Both the position numbers and the translations under genes were made by a program. The notes under the pieces were generated by a model. That model saw only the letters and a list, made by a program, of their open reading frames with translations, ran no database searches and was not told the DNA's origin. Below are positions 24,913 to 35,417 of a stretch of DNA of 64,000 nt, piece after piece; the stretch's first letter is position 1, and the number at the start of each line of letters is the position of its first letter. Where the stretch lies: positions 3,906,001-3,970,000 of the forward strand of contig NZ_CP090064.1 of assembly GCF_023100685.1 (NCBI RefSeq). The letters are read 5' to 3'. Source of the DNA: Proteus vulgaris. Its GTDB lineage: Bacteria; Pseudomonadota; Gammaproteobacteria; Enterobacterales; Enterobacteriaceae.

Positions 24913-26187
24913 TTAAATGCTGGCTTTTAATGCCTGTTCTAAATCTGCAAGAATATCGTCTATATGTTCAATACCAATGGATAAACGAATCAAATCTCGT
25001 GAAACACCTGCTCGTTCTAATTCTTCATCGTTTAATTGGCGATGTGTGGTTGATGCTGGATGACATGCTAATGATTTTGCATCACCAATATTTACAAGGC
25101 GAACAATTAGTTGTAATGCATCAATAAATCTAGCGCCAGCTTCTGCACCACCTTTGATCCCAAAAGAGAGGATACCTGCTGGTTTACCCGTCATATAACG
25201 TACCGCTAAATCATGTTCAGGATGATTGCTTAAACCTGCGTATTTAACCCATACCACTTGAGGATGATTTTGCAGATATTCTGCCACTTTCTGCGCATTT
25301 TCAGTATGACGATCCATACGCAGTGCCAGTGTTTCTAAGCCTTGTAAGATCAAAAATGCATTAAAGGGGGATAGTGCAGCCCCCGTTCCACGCAAAGGAG
25401 CAACACGACAACGAGCAATATAGGCAGCCGCACCAAAATGCTCAACATAATTTACTCCGTGATAAGAAACATCTGGCGTATTTAATATTTCAAAACGTGT
25501 TTTGTGTTCTGCCCAAGGGAATTTACCAGAGTCAACAACAATACCACCAATTGAATTACCGTGACCGCCAATATATTTAGTTAACGAGTGAATAATAATA
25601 TCTGCGCCATGTTCAAAAGGACGACACAAATAAGGTGTTGCAACCGTATTATCAACAATTAAAGGTACACCATGACGGTGAGCAACATCAGCCAATGCTT
25701 GAATATCTACAATATTTCCACTTGGATTTGTGATGGTTTCACAAAATACCGCTTTTGTTTTATCGTCAATTAATGCTTCTAATGCAGCAATATCATCATG
25801 GGGAGCAAAACGCGCTTCAATACCAATACGAGGGAAAGTGTGCGCCATTAAATTATAAGTACCACCATAAAGTTTAGCGACAGAAACAATATTGTCACCC
25901 ACTTGGGCAATGGTTTGAATAGCGTAAGTAATAGCAGCCATACCCGATGCTACTGCAACTGCTGCGATCCCGCCTTCTAATGCTGCAACTCGTTTTTCTA
26001 ATACGTCGTTGGTTGGATTCATTATGCGGGTATAAATATTACCAGGTACTTTTAAGTCGAAGAGATCCGCACCATGCTGTGTATCATCAAATGCGTAAGA
26101 TGTGGTTTGGTAAATAGGTACAGCTACCGCTTTTGTAGTTGGATCAGGTGAATAACCGGCGTGAACAGAAAGTGTCTCAAGTTTCAT
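24913..26187 (-). CDS. metY: O-acetylhomoserine sulfhydrylase (MetY family)
   Basis: A 424-residue PLP enzyme of the Cys/Met-metabolism family that makes homocysteine directly from O-acetylhomoserine and sulfide. Diagnostic pieces are the N-terminal LSVHAGYSPDPTTKAVAVPI, SYAFDDTQHGADLF, NIYTRIMNPTNDVLEKR and the PLP lysine in IHSLTKYIGGHGNSIGG. The long active-site form (about 425 rather than 380-390 residues) favours MetY over MetB or MetC. The ATG at 26187 with AAGGGA upstream is chosen over a frame extended to 26208. A terminator follows directly. It supplements the methionine route that ends in metH at the right end of the window. Confidence 0.92.
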   Translation of the reverse strand: MKLETLSVHAGYSPDPTTKAVAVPIYQTTSYAFDDTQHGADLFDLKVPGNIYTRIMNPTNDVLEKRVAALEGGIAAVAVASGMAAITYAIQTIAQVGDNIVSVAKLYGGTYNLMAHTFPRIGIEARFAPHDDIAALEALIDDKTKAVFCETITNPSGNIVDIQALADVAHRHGVPLIVDNTVATPYLCRPFEHGADIIIHSLTKYIGGHGNSIGGIVVDSGKFPWAEHKTRFEILNTPDVSYHGVNYVEHFGAAAYIARCRVAPLRGTGAALSPFNAFLILQGLETLALRMDRHTENAQKVAEYLQNHPQVVWVKYAGLSNHPEHDLAVRYMTGKPAGILSFGIKGGAEAGARFIDALQLIVRLVNIGDAKSLACHPASTTHRQLNDEELERAGVSRDLIRLSIGIEHIDDILADLEQALKASI

Positions 26188-26416
26188 AGCAATCCCTTTT
26201 TGTTGCATTTGTTCTTATCGTATTACTTATATTTTAAATAACTTAAATCAAAGTAAGCATTCTTAGTATATAAGTCATATAAATAAGCGCATATCGTCTC
26301 TGTCGTATAGTGAAAAAATTTCAACTTAGATTAATACGACCAAAGTACCATACCGCCAATAATGCAAAACGCCGCTTTTCACTGTGATATTTGAGTTAAG
26401 GATCTTGTTTTTCTCT

Positions 26417-27331
26417 CTATTTTATTGTTTTTATCACTTTTATCTTTTTTTGACGAGTCGCTAACCAGCAAATTAAAGAGCCACCAGTTACCATCATTAC
26501 ACCCTGCCAAAATGAGAAAGAAAGTGCGGTAGACAATAATATTGAGGAAAATGCAGTAGAAATAACAGGGGTAAAATAGGAAAGTGTGGCTAACAAAGTC
26601 ACATTGCCTCTGATCATACCGATTGTCCATGCTGCATTAGCAAGCCCAATTGCTGCACCCGTGATTAACAAAAGCGTGATACTTTTTGTATTAATAATCC
26701 ATTCAACTGGCGTTGAAAATAGGTATTGCCCCCATAACGCAAGTGACGTTAATAAGAAAAAAGGCACAATACCATTATTCCCACCAGAAATAAGACGAGT
26801 TAAATTGCTATAAAACGCCCATAAAATGGCACCTGAAAACGCCAATATATAGCTTAATGGATTGCTTTGGATATTTTTCCATAAGCCTTCGATAGTTAGA
26901 GGATTATCCCCACTAACAACCCAGACTAATCCACTAAATGAACATAATAATCCTACGATCAGTAAAATAGAGAATCGCTGTTTATTAACTATGACAGCTA
27001 GCGCTAAGGTAAAACTAGGCCATAAATAATTCACCATTCCTAACTCTATGGCTTGTGTTCTATCTGTTGCAAATCCTAATGCCAAGGATAAACACACTTC
27101 ATAAGTAACAAATAATAGCGCTCCCCAAAAAAGATAACGTTTAGGAAAAAGTGATAGTTTAGGTACACCTAAGATCAAAATAAGAAACACGGTTCCTGTG
27201 GTATAAATCAGTGCGGCACCTCCAACAGGGCCAAAATATTCACTGATATTACGAATTAAACCAACAATAGTGCTCCAAAGAAAAATAGCAACGATGCCAT
27301 ATAACGTCCCTTTTGATGCGCTAGATATCAT
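26417..27331 (-). CDS. yddG: YddG-like aromatic amino-acid exporter (DMT/EamA family)
   Basis: A 304-residue inner-membrane protein with ten hydrophobic helices in two EamA halves. The N-terminus GIVAIFLWSTIVGLIRNISE, then GPVGGAALIY, AIELGMVNYLWPS and the C-terminal SFSFWQGVMMVTGGSLICWL closely follow E. coli YddG, which exports aromatic amino acids and paraquat-like compounds. Length equals that of YddG within about ten residues. It is a single gene between metY and potD with no operon partner. The short basic tail (RQKKIKVIKTIK) is cytoplasmic. Confidence 0.9.
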   Translation of the reverse strand: MISSASKGTLYGIVAIFLWSTIVGLIRNISEYFGPVGGAALIYTTGTVFLILILGVPKLSLFPKRYLFWGALLFVTYEVCLSLALGFATDRTQAIELGMVNYLWPSFTLALAVIVNKQRFSILLIVGLLCSFSGLVWVVSGDNPLTIEGLWKNIQSNPLSYILAFSGAILWAFYSNLTRLISGGNNGIVPFFLLTSLALWGQYLFSTPVEWIINTKSITLLLITGAAIGLANAAWTIGMIRGNVTLLATLSYFTPVISTAFSSILLSTALSFSFWQGVMMVTGGSLICWLATRQKKIKVIKTIK

Positions 27332-27446
27332 TTTGTGCCTTCAATTAAGTTTATTCACTCACTAATAAAAAGTGTTAATTACCTTTACGCTTTCAACAAA
27401 TAAATTCAACTTATATCCTTAAATAAAAATGCGTTTTTTTCACCAT

Positions 27447-27470
27447 AAAAAAGCCACCTTAAAGGTGGCT
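27447..27470 (-). terminator. Terminator of the potABCD operon
   Basis: Perfect 9-bp stem AGCCACCTT/AAGGTGGCT with a one-base loop (27452-27470), followed on the minus strand by TTTTTTATGG, 20 bases after the potD stop. Confidence 0.85.
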
Positions 27471-27491
27471 CAGAACTATACTCAAACGCGA

Positions 27492-28535
27492 TTAGCGTCC
27501 AGCTTTTAATTTTTGGTAATAGCTTTCGTATAATACGGTTGCATCACCCACATCATTTTGCCATTCACCTTTGTTAATAATCTCTTCTGTTGGATAAAGA
27601 GAATTATCTTTAGTGATCACATTTGGCAGTAATTTTTGTGCGGCTAGATTTGGTGTCGGATAACCAATATTTTCCGCCACTTTGGCTGCTATTTCTGGGC
27701 GTAATAAGAAATCGATAAGTTTATGAGCTCCTTCGACATTCTTAGCATTAGCAGGAATAGCTAAGCTATCCATCCAGAAAATACCGCCCTCTTTTGGCCA
27801 CACCATTTCAATCGGCGCACCAGCATCACGAGCAATAAATGCAGAGCCATTCCAAATCATCCCTAAATTAACTTCCCCTTGCATATAAGGATTAGCTGGG
27901 TTATCTGAGTTGAAAGCCAACACATTTGGCATCAGCTTCTGTAGCTCTTTGTAGGCTTCTTCTATCTCTTTAGGATCGGTCGTGTTGCCTGAATAACCTA
28001 GTTTTAATAATGCTATTTGGAAAACTTCACGAGCATCATCCGTTAATAACAAACTATCTTTATATTCAGGTTTCCATAAATCAGCCCATGAAGTAATGCT
28101 ACTCACATCAACTTCATCACTATTAATACCAATAGCGGTCGCACCCCAAATATAAGGGATGGAATAATCATTTTCTGGGTCGAATGACTTATGTAATAAG
28201 CTAGGATCGAGATTATCAAAATGCGTTAATTTTGATTTGTCGATTTTTTGCAGCATTCCTTCATGGCTCATTTTAGAAATAAAATAAGTGGAAGGAACCA
28301 CCAAATCATAAGCACCTTCTTTATAGGTCTTTAACTTGGTATACATGCTCTCATTGGATTCATAGGTGGAATAAATCACCTTAATCCCAGTTTCTTTCGT
28401 AAACTGTTCAAGCAAACCAGGCGGCACATACTCCGTCCAGTTGTAGAAATATAATGTCTTACCATCATCAGCCGATGCTGTGCCGATACTTAATGCCATT
28501 ACGCTGGCAGCAAGTACAGAGGACCACTTTTTCAT
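27492..28535 (-). CDS. potD: PotD, spermidine/putrescine-binding periplasmic protein
   Basis: A 347-residue substrate-binding protein of the PotABCD importer. It has a normal signal peptide (MKKWSSVLAASVMALSIGTASA, cut after ASA) and the PotD mature start DDGKTLYFYNWTEYVPPGLL. NWTEYV, SNESMYTKL and YIWGATAIGINSDEV are family elements that line the polyamine pocket. It is the last gene of the operon. The 114-base gap before it holds a terminator-like hairpin at 28620-28638, so it may also be read from a promoter of its own. Confidence 0.95.
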   Translation of the reverse strand: MKKWSSVLAASVMALSIGTASADDGKTLYFYNWTEYVPPGLLEQFTKETGIKVIYSTYESNESMYTKLKTYKEGAYDLVVPSTYFISKMSHEGMLQKIDKSKLTHFDNLDPSLLHKSFDPENDYSIPYIWGATAIGINSDEVDVSSITSWADLWKPEYKDSLLLTDDAREVFQIALLKLGYSGNTTDPKEIEEAYKELQKLMPNVLAFNSDNPANPYMQGEVNLGMIWNGSAFIARDAGAPIEMVWPKEGGIFWMDSLAIPANAKNVEGAHKLIDFLLRPEIAAKVAENIGYPTPNLAAQKLLPNVITKDNSLYPTEEIINKGEWQNDVGDATVLYESYYQKLKAGR

Positions 28536-28572
28536 TTATGTTTCCTTCAGTGGTTGATGCGTTAATATCAAA

Positions 28573-28638
28573 TAGGCAGCTAGCCTACCTCCAACAGATT
28601 GGTCATCAAGACCCCAAAAAGTGCGAGAAACTCGCACT
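28573..28638 (-). promoter_or_regulatory. potC-potD intercistronic region with two hairpins
   Basis: AGTGCGAG-AAA-CTCGCACT (28620-28638) forms an 8-bp stem; on the minus strand it is followed by TTTTTGGGG, like a leaky terminator right behind potC. A second dyad, TAGGC-AGCTA-GCCTA (28573-28587), lies in the potD leader. Attenuation or mRNA processing between permease and binding protein is inferred. Confidence 0.6.
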
Positions 28639-28649
28639 AATACATGTCA

Positions 28650-29429
28650 TTATGCTTTGCCAGTTCGGTCTCTTAAGATTAACTGACTAATTAACACTAA
28701 TACTAAGGATAGACCTAAAAGGATGGTTGCAAGCGCATTCACCTCAGGTGAAACCCCAACTTTCACCATTGAGTATATTTTCAATGGTAAAATCTCATAG
28801 CTTGGTCCCGTCACAAAAGAAGAAACCACCACGTCATCCATGGATAACGTAAAGCTTAATAACCAACCTGAAGCCACTGCTGGCATGGCTAATGGCATAA
28901 TGATTTTACGTAAAATAGTAAATTCACCCGCGCCTAAATCTTTGGCAGCCTCCAACATTTTCACATCAAATCCACTTAATCGTGAGTACACCGTTACTAC
29001 AACAAAAGGTAAGCAAAATGTAATATGTGAAAATAAAAGCGACCAAAATCCCAATGAAACACCAAGGATCATAAACAGCACAAGTAATGAAATTGCCATT
29101 ACAATATCAGGTGACATCATGACAACAAACAACATACCACCGACAAATTTTTTGCCACGAAAACGGTAGCGATAGAGTGCAACCGCCGCTAATGAGCCAA
29201 TCAATGTCGCAAATGTTGCAGAAGTGACCGCCATCGTTAATGAATGTCCAGCCGCTTGAAGCAGGCTGTCATTATTAAATAAAATGGCGTACCAATTTGT
29301 GGTAAATCCTTTCCAATTAATCCCGAAACGCGATGAGTTAAAAGAGTTAACTATCAGAATGATAATCGGGATATAAAGATACGCGTAAATAATGGACATA
29401 AATCCACCACGCAATAACCGTCCTATCAT
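28650..29429 (-). CDS. potC: PotC, spermidine/putrescine ABC permease
   Basis: A 259-residue inner-membrane permease with six helices. The EAA loop that contacts the ATPase is LEAAKDLGAGEFTILRKIIM, and the N-terminal YAYLYIPIIILIVNSFNSSRF is as in E. coli PotC. Its ATG overlaps the potB stop by four bases (ATGA), so the two permease subunits are translated in step. The gene is intact and of normal length. PotB and PotC together form the channel through which PotD-delivered polyamines pass. Confidence 0.95.
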   Translation of the reverse strand: MIGRLLRGGFMSIIYAYLYIPIIILIVNSFNSSRFGINWKGFTTNWYAILFNNDSLLQAAGHSLTMAVTSATFATLIGSLAAVALYRYRFRGKKFVGGMLFVVMMSPDIVMAISLLVLFMILGVSLGFWSLLFSHITFCLPFVVVTVYSRLSGFDVKMLEAAKDLGAGEFTILRKIIMPLAMPAVASGWLLSFTLSMDDVVVSSFVTGPSYEILPLKIYSMVKVGVSPEVNALATILLGLSLVLVLISQLILRDRTGKA

Positions 29430-30286
29430 TCTATTTCTACCTTCTTATGCAGTAGCTTCACGGCTCGGTAATACACAAACAGCATTAATCCCATCACCAA
29501 TGTTAAGCAAATACTGGTTGCCGCACCGAAAGGCCAATCACGAATATTTAAGAATTGGCTTTTTATTACGTTACCAATTAATAAATTCTTCGCCCCCCCC
29601 ATTAAATCAGCAACAAAGAATAAGCCCATGGCAGGTAACATTACGAGCAAACAACCCGCAATAATACCCGGCATCGTTAATGGAATAATAATACGGATAA
29701 AGGTCTGAAATTTATTAGCACCCAAATCGCGCGCTGCTTCTAAGCAAGGTTTATCTAACTTTTCAATGCTGGAATATAACGGTAGTACCATAAAAGGTAA
29801 TAAAATATAAACCAGTCCCAGTACAACGGCCTCTGGGGTATAAATAATCCTGAGTGGTTTATCAATAATCCCAATCCACAACAGAAACTCGTTAAAATAA
29901 CCTTTAGTACTTAGGAATATCTTTAATCCATAAATACGAATAAGCGAGTTTGTCCAAAAAGGCACAATCAATAAAAACAACATTAATGGCTGTATTTTCT
30001 TAGGCATTTTTGCAAGGAAATAAGCAAAAGGATAACCTAATAATAAACAAGCTAATGTTGCTACCACCGCCATATTGATTGAATGCAATAATACTTCTGC
30101 ATACATAGGATCAAATAAGCGATAGTAGTTATCGAGTGTAAAGACCATCTCGACAAGGTTAGCATCATCACGCGTTAAAAAACTGGTCGCAATGATCATG
30201 ATATTCGGCAAGAAGACGAACACCATCAACCAACCCACAACACCGGTAATTACGATGTTTTGAAATAGTTTACGTGTTTTCTTCAT
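29426..30286 (-). CDS. potB: PotB, spermidine/putrescine ABC permease
   Basis: A 286-residue permease with six membrane helices and the EAA loop [20 protein letters not shown]. The sequence from [20 protein letters not shown] onward tracks E. coli PotB almost without gaps. The start is placed at the ATG at 30286 ([12 protein letters not shown]), overlapping the end of potA by 17 bases. An upstream in-frame start at 30313 would overlap it by 44. It pairs with PotC as the heterodimeric channel. Confidence 0.94.
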   Translation of the reverse strand: MKKTRKLFQNIVITGVVGWLMVFVFLPNIMIIATSFLTRDDANLVEMVFTLDNYYRLFDPMYAEVLLHSINMAVVATLACLLLGYPFAYFLAKMPKKIQPLMLFLLIVPFWTNSLIRIYGLKIFLSTKGYFNEFLLWIGIIDKPLRIIYTPEAVVLGLVYILLPFMVLPLYSSIEKLDKPCLEAARDLGANKFQTFIRIIIPLTMPGIIAGCLLVMLPAMGLFFVADLMGGAKNLLIGNVIKSQFLNIRDWPFGAATSICLTLVMGLMLFVYYRAVKLLHKKVEIE

Positions 30287-31385
30287 CTGCCAGCACGACC
30301 TCCCAGCTTTCAACCCAAGTCACTGCAATTTTTTGGTCTAACGAGTGATCAACATCTGGATCATCTTCATTAAAGAACTCACTGACCATCACCACCTTGC
30401 CATTTTCCATTTCAACAACAGAATCTAGCGTCATGCCTTTATAGTTACGTTCACGAACATAACCAATCAGACCAGGAAGGTTTTCAAGATCATGAATTTC
30501 TTCAACACGAAGATCTTCAGGTCGAAGCAATACTTTGAGTTGCTGATTTTGAGTTACAGGCAATGAGGTATAAATATCACATTCATGACCTTCAACATCG
30601 GCACGAATACGCGCCTCATCAATACGATGAAGAACACGCGCATCAAAGATATTAATTTCACCTATAAATTGCGCAACAAACAGGTTTGTTGGCTCTTCAT
30701 AAATTTCACGTGGTGTCCCATCTTGCTCAATACGCCCTTCACGCATCACCACGATCCGGTCTGACATAGTCAGCGCCTCTTCTTGGTCATGAGTCACGAA
30801 AATAAAGGTTATTCCTAATTTACGTTGTAAGGCTTTTAATTCATTTTGCATCTGTTTACGTAATTTGTAATCCAGTGCAGATAATGATTCATCAAGCAAT
30901 AAGACCTTTGGTTTATTCACAACAGCACGCGCAATCGCAACACGTTGTTGTTGTCCACCAGAAAGGTGTGCAGGACGACGTTGGGCGAAATCTTCAAGTT
31001 GCACCATACGCAAGGCTTCTTCAACGCGAACATTAATCTCTTCAGCAGGCGTTTTTTGCATGCGTAGACCAAATGCGACGTTTTCAAAAACAGTCATATG
31101 AGGGAAAAGTGCGTAACTTTGGAAAACCGTATTTACAAAACGTTGTTCTGCTGGGATATCCGTAATATCTTGCCCATCAAGAATTATTTGCCCATCGTCA
31201 ACGTCTTCTAAACCCGCAATTAAACGCAAAACCGTCGTCTTACCACAGCCCGAAGGACCAAGGATGGTTAAAAACTCGCCATGGTTGATAGTGAGATCGA
31301 GGCGGGAAATAATTTGTTTTCCGTCGAAACCTTTACTTAAGGATTTTAATTCGACAACTGGTGTCAGAGATGTTTTCTCAGTCAT
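30270..31385 (-). CDS. potA: PotA, spermidine/putrescine ABC ATPase
   Basis: A 371-residue ATPase of the polyamine importer and first gene of potABCD. Walker A is GPSGCGKTT, the Q-loop is in [20 protein letters not shown], the signature is LSGGQQQR, Walker B is [12 protein letters not shown] and the switch His is in [14 protein letters not shown]. The C-terminal 110 or so residues form the TOBE-type regulatory domain that in E. coli mediates inhibition by spermidine. The upstream gap of about 500 bases carries its promoter. Order and overlaps equal those of E. coli potABCD. Confidence 0.95.
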   Translation of the reverse strand: MTEKTSLTPVVELKSLSKGFDGKQIISRLDLTINHGEFLTILGPSGCGKTTVLRLIAGLEDVDDGQIILDGQDITDIPAEQRFVNTVFQSYALFPHMTVFENVAFGLRMQKTPAEEINVRVEEALRMVQLEDFAQRRPAHLSGGQQQRVAIARAVVNKPKVLLLDESLSALDYKLRKQMQNELKALQRKLGITFIFVTHDQEEALTMSDRIVVMREGRIEQDGTPREIYEEPTNLFVAQFIGEINIFDARVLHRIDEARIRADVEGHECDIYTSLPVTQNQQLKVLLRPEDLRVEEIHDLENLPGLIGYVRERNYKGMTLDSVVEMENGKVVMVSEFFNEDDPDVDHSLDQKIAVTWVESWEVVLADEENT

Positions 31386-31905
31386 TTAAGGTAATACTCT
31401 ATCCCGAAGAATAATGCAGATAGAACCGCCACTGGAAAAGACTGTGTGAGCTGCCGGAGCATTATGCTCCACAGAAGCCCAAAACCAGCAACGCCGTATG
31501 TATAGTACAAGCGGAAAATGATAAACGCAGTGGCGCGAAATTGAAAGCAAAAAGGCGCATAAACAGTGAAAAACTATTCATATTTAAGTTTTTCCTCATA
31601 AATCAGGCTTTTTTGTTTTCTAGTAAAAAATTAATAAAATCAGAATGCTACTTATCTATATAAATATTATAAATCGACTAAATTTATGATTAAATAATTT
31701 TTCTATTATAAGTCAGCTAATTGGCCTATTTTTCTATAAAAACAGAAAAGGATATTGACTGGTTCAATGCTTTTTTTCGACAACTAAAGCATGATAACGG
31801 CTCTAAAACCCACGTAGTTCTAATAAAAGTTTTTATTAATCATTATGATATTTATTAGAAAACACCTCCCAAACAGTAGAAGGTGTTTTGTCGATAACTG
31901 TTTTT
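31386..31905. other. Gap between potA and the subtilase gene
   Basis: About 520 bases. The left part must hold the potA promoter and leader. Small dyads are GGAGC-ATTAT-GCTCC (31456-31470) and ATGCTTT/AAAGCAT (31767-31792). The right end is the terminator of the subtilase gene (31859-31889). No gene is supported. Confidence 0.5.
31859..31889 (-). terminator. Terminator of the subtilase gene
   Basis: Stem AAAACACCT (31859-31867) and AGGTGTTTT (31881-31889), 17 bases after the stop on the minus strand, with an A/T-rich tail (TTTTCTAATAAA read on the minus strand). Confidence 0.75.
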
Positions 31906-33192
31906 TCAATGATATTTTATTAATTTTTTTAAGTATAAAATTGCATTATTTACATTGGGTAATGGACCAATCTTGTCCTTTAATAATGGGAAAGTACCTG
32001 TTCTAATTAATAAATCACGCATTTGTACTGGTGTTAACACTCTATTTGTATTGCCTTTATACCAGGATTGGATCATGGCAGCAGCCCCCGCCACCAATGC
32101 ACTGGCAGACGAAGTTCCACTAAAACTGGCGGTATAAGTATGATTATCATCACTTCGAAAGAGATCACCATAACCTGCTGTTGCAACATCTTCACCCCAT
32201 GCTTGTACATGAATGGGTGAACCATGCGTTGAAAAAGGTAAGCGATTTAATGTATAAGGTGAACCAGCGCCAACACGTATGGAATTGTTGTCATGACGTT
32301 GGCGGTAACTTTCATAAGCAGGTAAATCAAGATCAACACCACCATTACCAGCAGCCATAATCACAATAATACCGGCATCTGTTAGTGCGCGTGTCGCTTC
32401 CCAAATATGCATTTCATAATCAGCGGGGACATAAGCTTGATGCTCGCAGATTGTCTGCATTTCATATAAAACAATATCACCAGCATGTAGTATGCGTTTA
32501 CTCGCGATGATCGCATCAATACGTCCACAAGTTAATTCAGAGATGGCATAAAACATATCGAGTTTATACGCTAGCCCAGTGATCCCTTTACCATCTTTTT
32601 TTCCCATTATTAATCCTGCAACCGCAGTACCGTGATCTGCCTGACTCGTTTTTTCATTAAAAGGGAGTAATGGTGTAATATTATCAGTTGATAAATCATG
32701 ATGAGATAGATTGAAATCCCATTCAATATCGGCAACTTGTATACCTTGGCCATATGCTTCTTGTTTCCATGCACCTAAAATCCCCAATCCTATAATCTTA
32801 TTAATATTGGCTGTTCTTTCTGGATCATCTAAATATTGCTGATACTGAGTAAAATCAGGTGTAATATTAGGAGGTTCAATGGGTTGTATCGGTACAGATT
32901 GCACATATTCAATATCAGGATGCTGTTTTAATATTTTGATGACATTCTCTAATGAATATTGATTATTATCCGGTAATTTAATGTAATAGTATTTGTTTAA
33001 GTCATTAAAGCTTATTGAAATAGAATTAATATTATTTTTAGGAGGTAATTGATGGATAGAAGAAATAACAGGAACCAAGGATATATCAGATAATAAAGAA
33101 CGATGCTTTTCATGGAAAGTAGGACATGACAGATTTTTATTATCATAATCAGGATTTTTAAATTTTATAAGGATTTTTCTTTTAATGTTCAT
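31906..33192 (-). CDS. Subtilisin-like (S8) serine peptidase without signal peptide
   Basis: A 428-residue protease. A propeptide-like N-terminal region (about residues 1-130, with VIKILKQHPDIEYVQSVPI) precedes an S8 domain. The catalytic His is in ADHGTAVAGLIMG, the oxyanion Asn in IVIMAAGNGGVD and the Ser in FSGTSSASALVAGAAAMIQ. In the first motif, VADIEWDFNLSHHDL, the usual Asp position of V-x-I-D-T-G is Glu, with Asp two residues to either side. There is no N-terminal hydrophobic segment, so it is cytoplasmic or leaves by a non-Sec route. The ATG at 33192 has AGGAG eight bases upstream; the frame extends two codons further to a TTG. Physiological role unknown. Confidence 0.85.
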   Translation of the reverse strand: MNIKRKILIKFKNPDYDNKNLSCPTFHEKHRSLLSDISLVPVISSIHQLPPKNNINSISISFNDLNKYYYIKLPDNNQYSLENVIKILKQHPDIEYVQSVPIQPIEPPNITPDFTQYQQYLDDPERTANINKIIGLGILGAWKQEAYGQGIQVADIEWDFNLSHHDLSTDNITPLLPFNEKTSQADHGTAVAGLIMGKKDGKGITGLAYKLDMFYAISELTCGRIDAIIASKRILHAGDIVLYEMQTICEHQAYVPADYEMHIWEATRALTDAGIIVIMAAGNGGVDLDLPAYESYRQRHDNNSIRVGAGSPYTLNRLPFSTHGSPIHVQAWGEDVATAGYGDLFRSDDNHTYTASFSGTSSASALVAGAAAMIQSWYKGNTNRVLTPVQMRDLLIRTGTFPLLKDKIGPLPNVNNAILYLKKLIKYH

Positions 33193-33361
33193 ATTCAATG
33201 CTCCTCTTTTTATTTTTGCTTTATAGCGTAAAATATTGAGCAGTGACTATTTCCATTTTTAATAGAGATAATATAAATAGAGTGTTTTATAAAAAAATAT
33301 CAAGCCTATCCTCTAATAAAAATAGACTTAAATAGACTTAATATTATTTGAATGATGTTTA

Positions 33362-34315
<954 letters not shown>

Positions 34316-35350
34316 ATGCACGAAAACACACCAACTGATAAAACACTAGAAAACAAGCAAACACAGGGAATTCAAGGCAATTACCCACTAAACCGCTTCT
34401 CTGTTGCGCCAATGCTCGACTGGACTGATCGTCATTGTCGTTATTTCTTTCGTCAATTAAGTAAAAATACGTTGCTTTATACTGAAATGGTCACAACAGG
34501 TGCCATTATTCATGGTAAAGGCGACTATCTAAAATACAGTGAAGAAGAACATCCCGTTTCATTACAATTGGGCGGAAGCGATCCTCAAGCTTTAGCGCAA
34601 TGTGCAAAATTGGCACAAGAGCGTGGCTATGATGAAATTAATTTAAATGTAGGTTGTCCTTCAGATCGCGTACAAAATGGGCGATTCGGTGCTTGTTTAA
34701 TGGGAGATACACAACTCGTCGCAGATTGTGTGAAAGCGATGCGTGATGTGGTTGATATCCCTGTCACAGTAAAAACGCGCATTGGGATCGATGACCAAGA
34801 TAGCTACGAATTTTTATGTGACTTTATTGATACTGTTAGTCGCGATAATAATTGCGATACTTTTATAATTCATGCTCGTAAAGCATGGCTATCAGGTTTA
34901 AGTCCAAAGGAAAACCGTGAAGTTCCTCCTTTAGATTATCCCCGTGTTTATCAATTAAAACGTGATTTCTCGCATCTCACCATGGCGATTAATGGCGGAA
35001 TTAAATCGTTAGAAGAAGCTAAGGAACACTTAAAATATATGGATGGTGTTATGGTTGGCCGTGAGGCTTATCAAAACCCGTCAATCTTAGCGCATGTTGA
35101 TCATGAACTTTTTGATAATCAATTGCCTATTGCTGATGCAGTTGCTGCCGTAAAAGCAATGTATCCTTATATTGAAAAAGAACTCTCACAAGGTACTTAT
35201 TTAGGACATGTGACTCGTCATATGTTGGGGATTTTCCAAGGAATTCCAGGCGCTAGACAATGGCGTCGTCATTTAAGTGAAAATGCTCATAAGCAAGGTG
35301 CTGATTTATCTGTATTAGAAAATGCCCTTAAATTTGTGACTGAAAAATAA
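34316..35350 (+). CDS. dusA: DusA, tRNA-dihydrouridine synthase A
   Basis: A 344-residue FMN enzyme that reduces U20 and U20a in t[41 protein letters not shown] and the active-site Cys in [20 protein letters not shown] are diagnostic, as are [20 protein letters not shown] and the FMN-phosphate site [14 protein letters not shown]. Sequence and length follow E. coli DusA throughout. The start ATG matches E. coli's MHGN-type opening. The gene is intact, although dusA 5' ends are common prophage attachment sites. The downstream terminator is shared with qor. Confidence 0.96.
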   Translation: MHENTPTDKTLENKQTQGIQGNYPLNRFSVAPMLDWTDRHCRYFFRQLSKNTLLYTEMVTTGAIIHGKGDYLKYSEEEHPVSLQLGGSDPQALAQCAKLAQERGYDEINLNVGCPSDRVQNGRFGACLMGDTQLVADCVKAMRDVVDIPVTVKTRIGIDDQDSYEFLCDFIDTVSRDNNCDTFIIHARKAWLSGLSPKENREVPPLDYPRVYQLKRDFSHLTMAINGGIKSLEEAKEHLKYMDGVMVGREAYQNPSILAHVDHELFDNQLPIADAVAAVKAMYPYIEKELSQGTYLGHVTRHMLGIFQGIPGARQWRRHLSENAHKQGADLSVLENALKFVTEK

Positions 35351-35367
35351 TTAAAAAATAAATATTT

Positions 35368-35399
35368 AAAACCTGTCTAAATTATTTTAAACAGGTTTT
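35368..35399. terminator. Bidirectional terminator between dusA and qor
   Basis: Stem AAAACCTGT (35368-35376) and ACAGGTTTT (35391-35399) with A/T-rich flanks on both sides, between two convergent genes. Confidence 0.8.
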
Positions 35400-35417
35400 A
35401 AATCTTACAAACAATAA

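Noticed and set aside
31456..31470. Short dyad GGAGC-ATTAT-GCTCC upstream of potA
   Set aside because: Only 5-bp arms and no T-run; not enough to call an operator or terminator.
34316..35350. Prophage attachment at dusA
   Set aside because: dusA is a known integration target, but the gene is intact and no integrase or prophage genes flank it.
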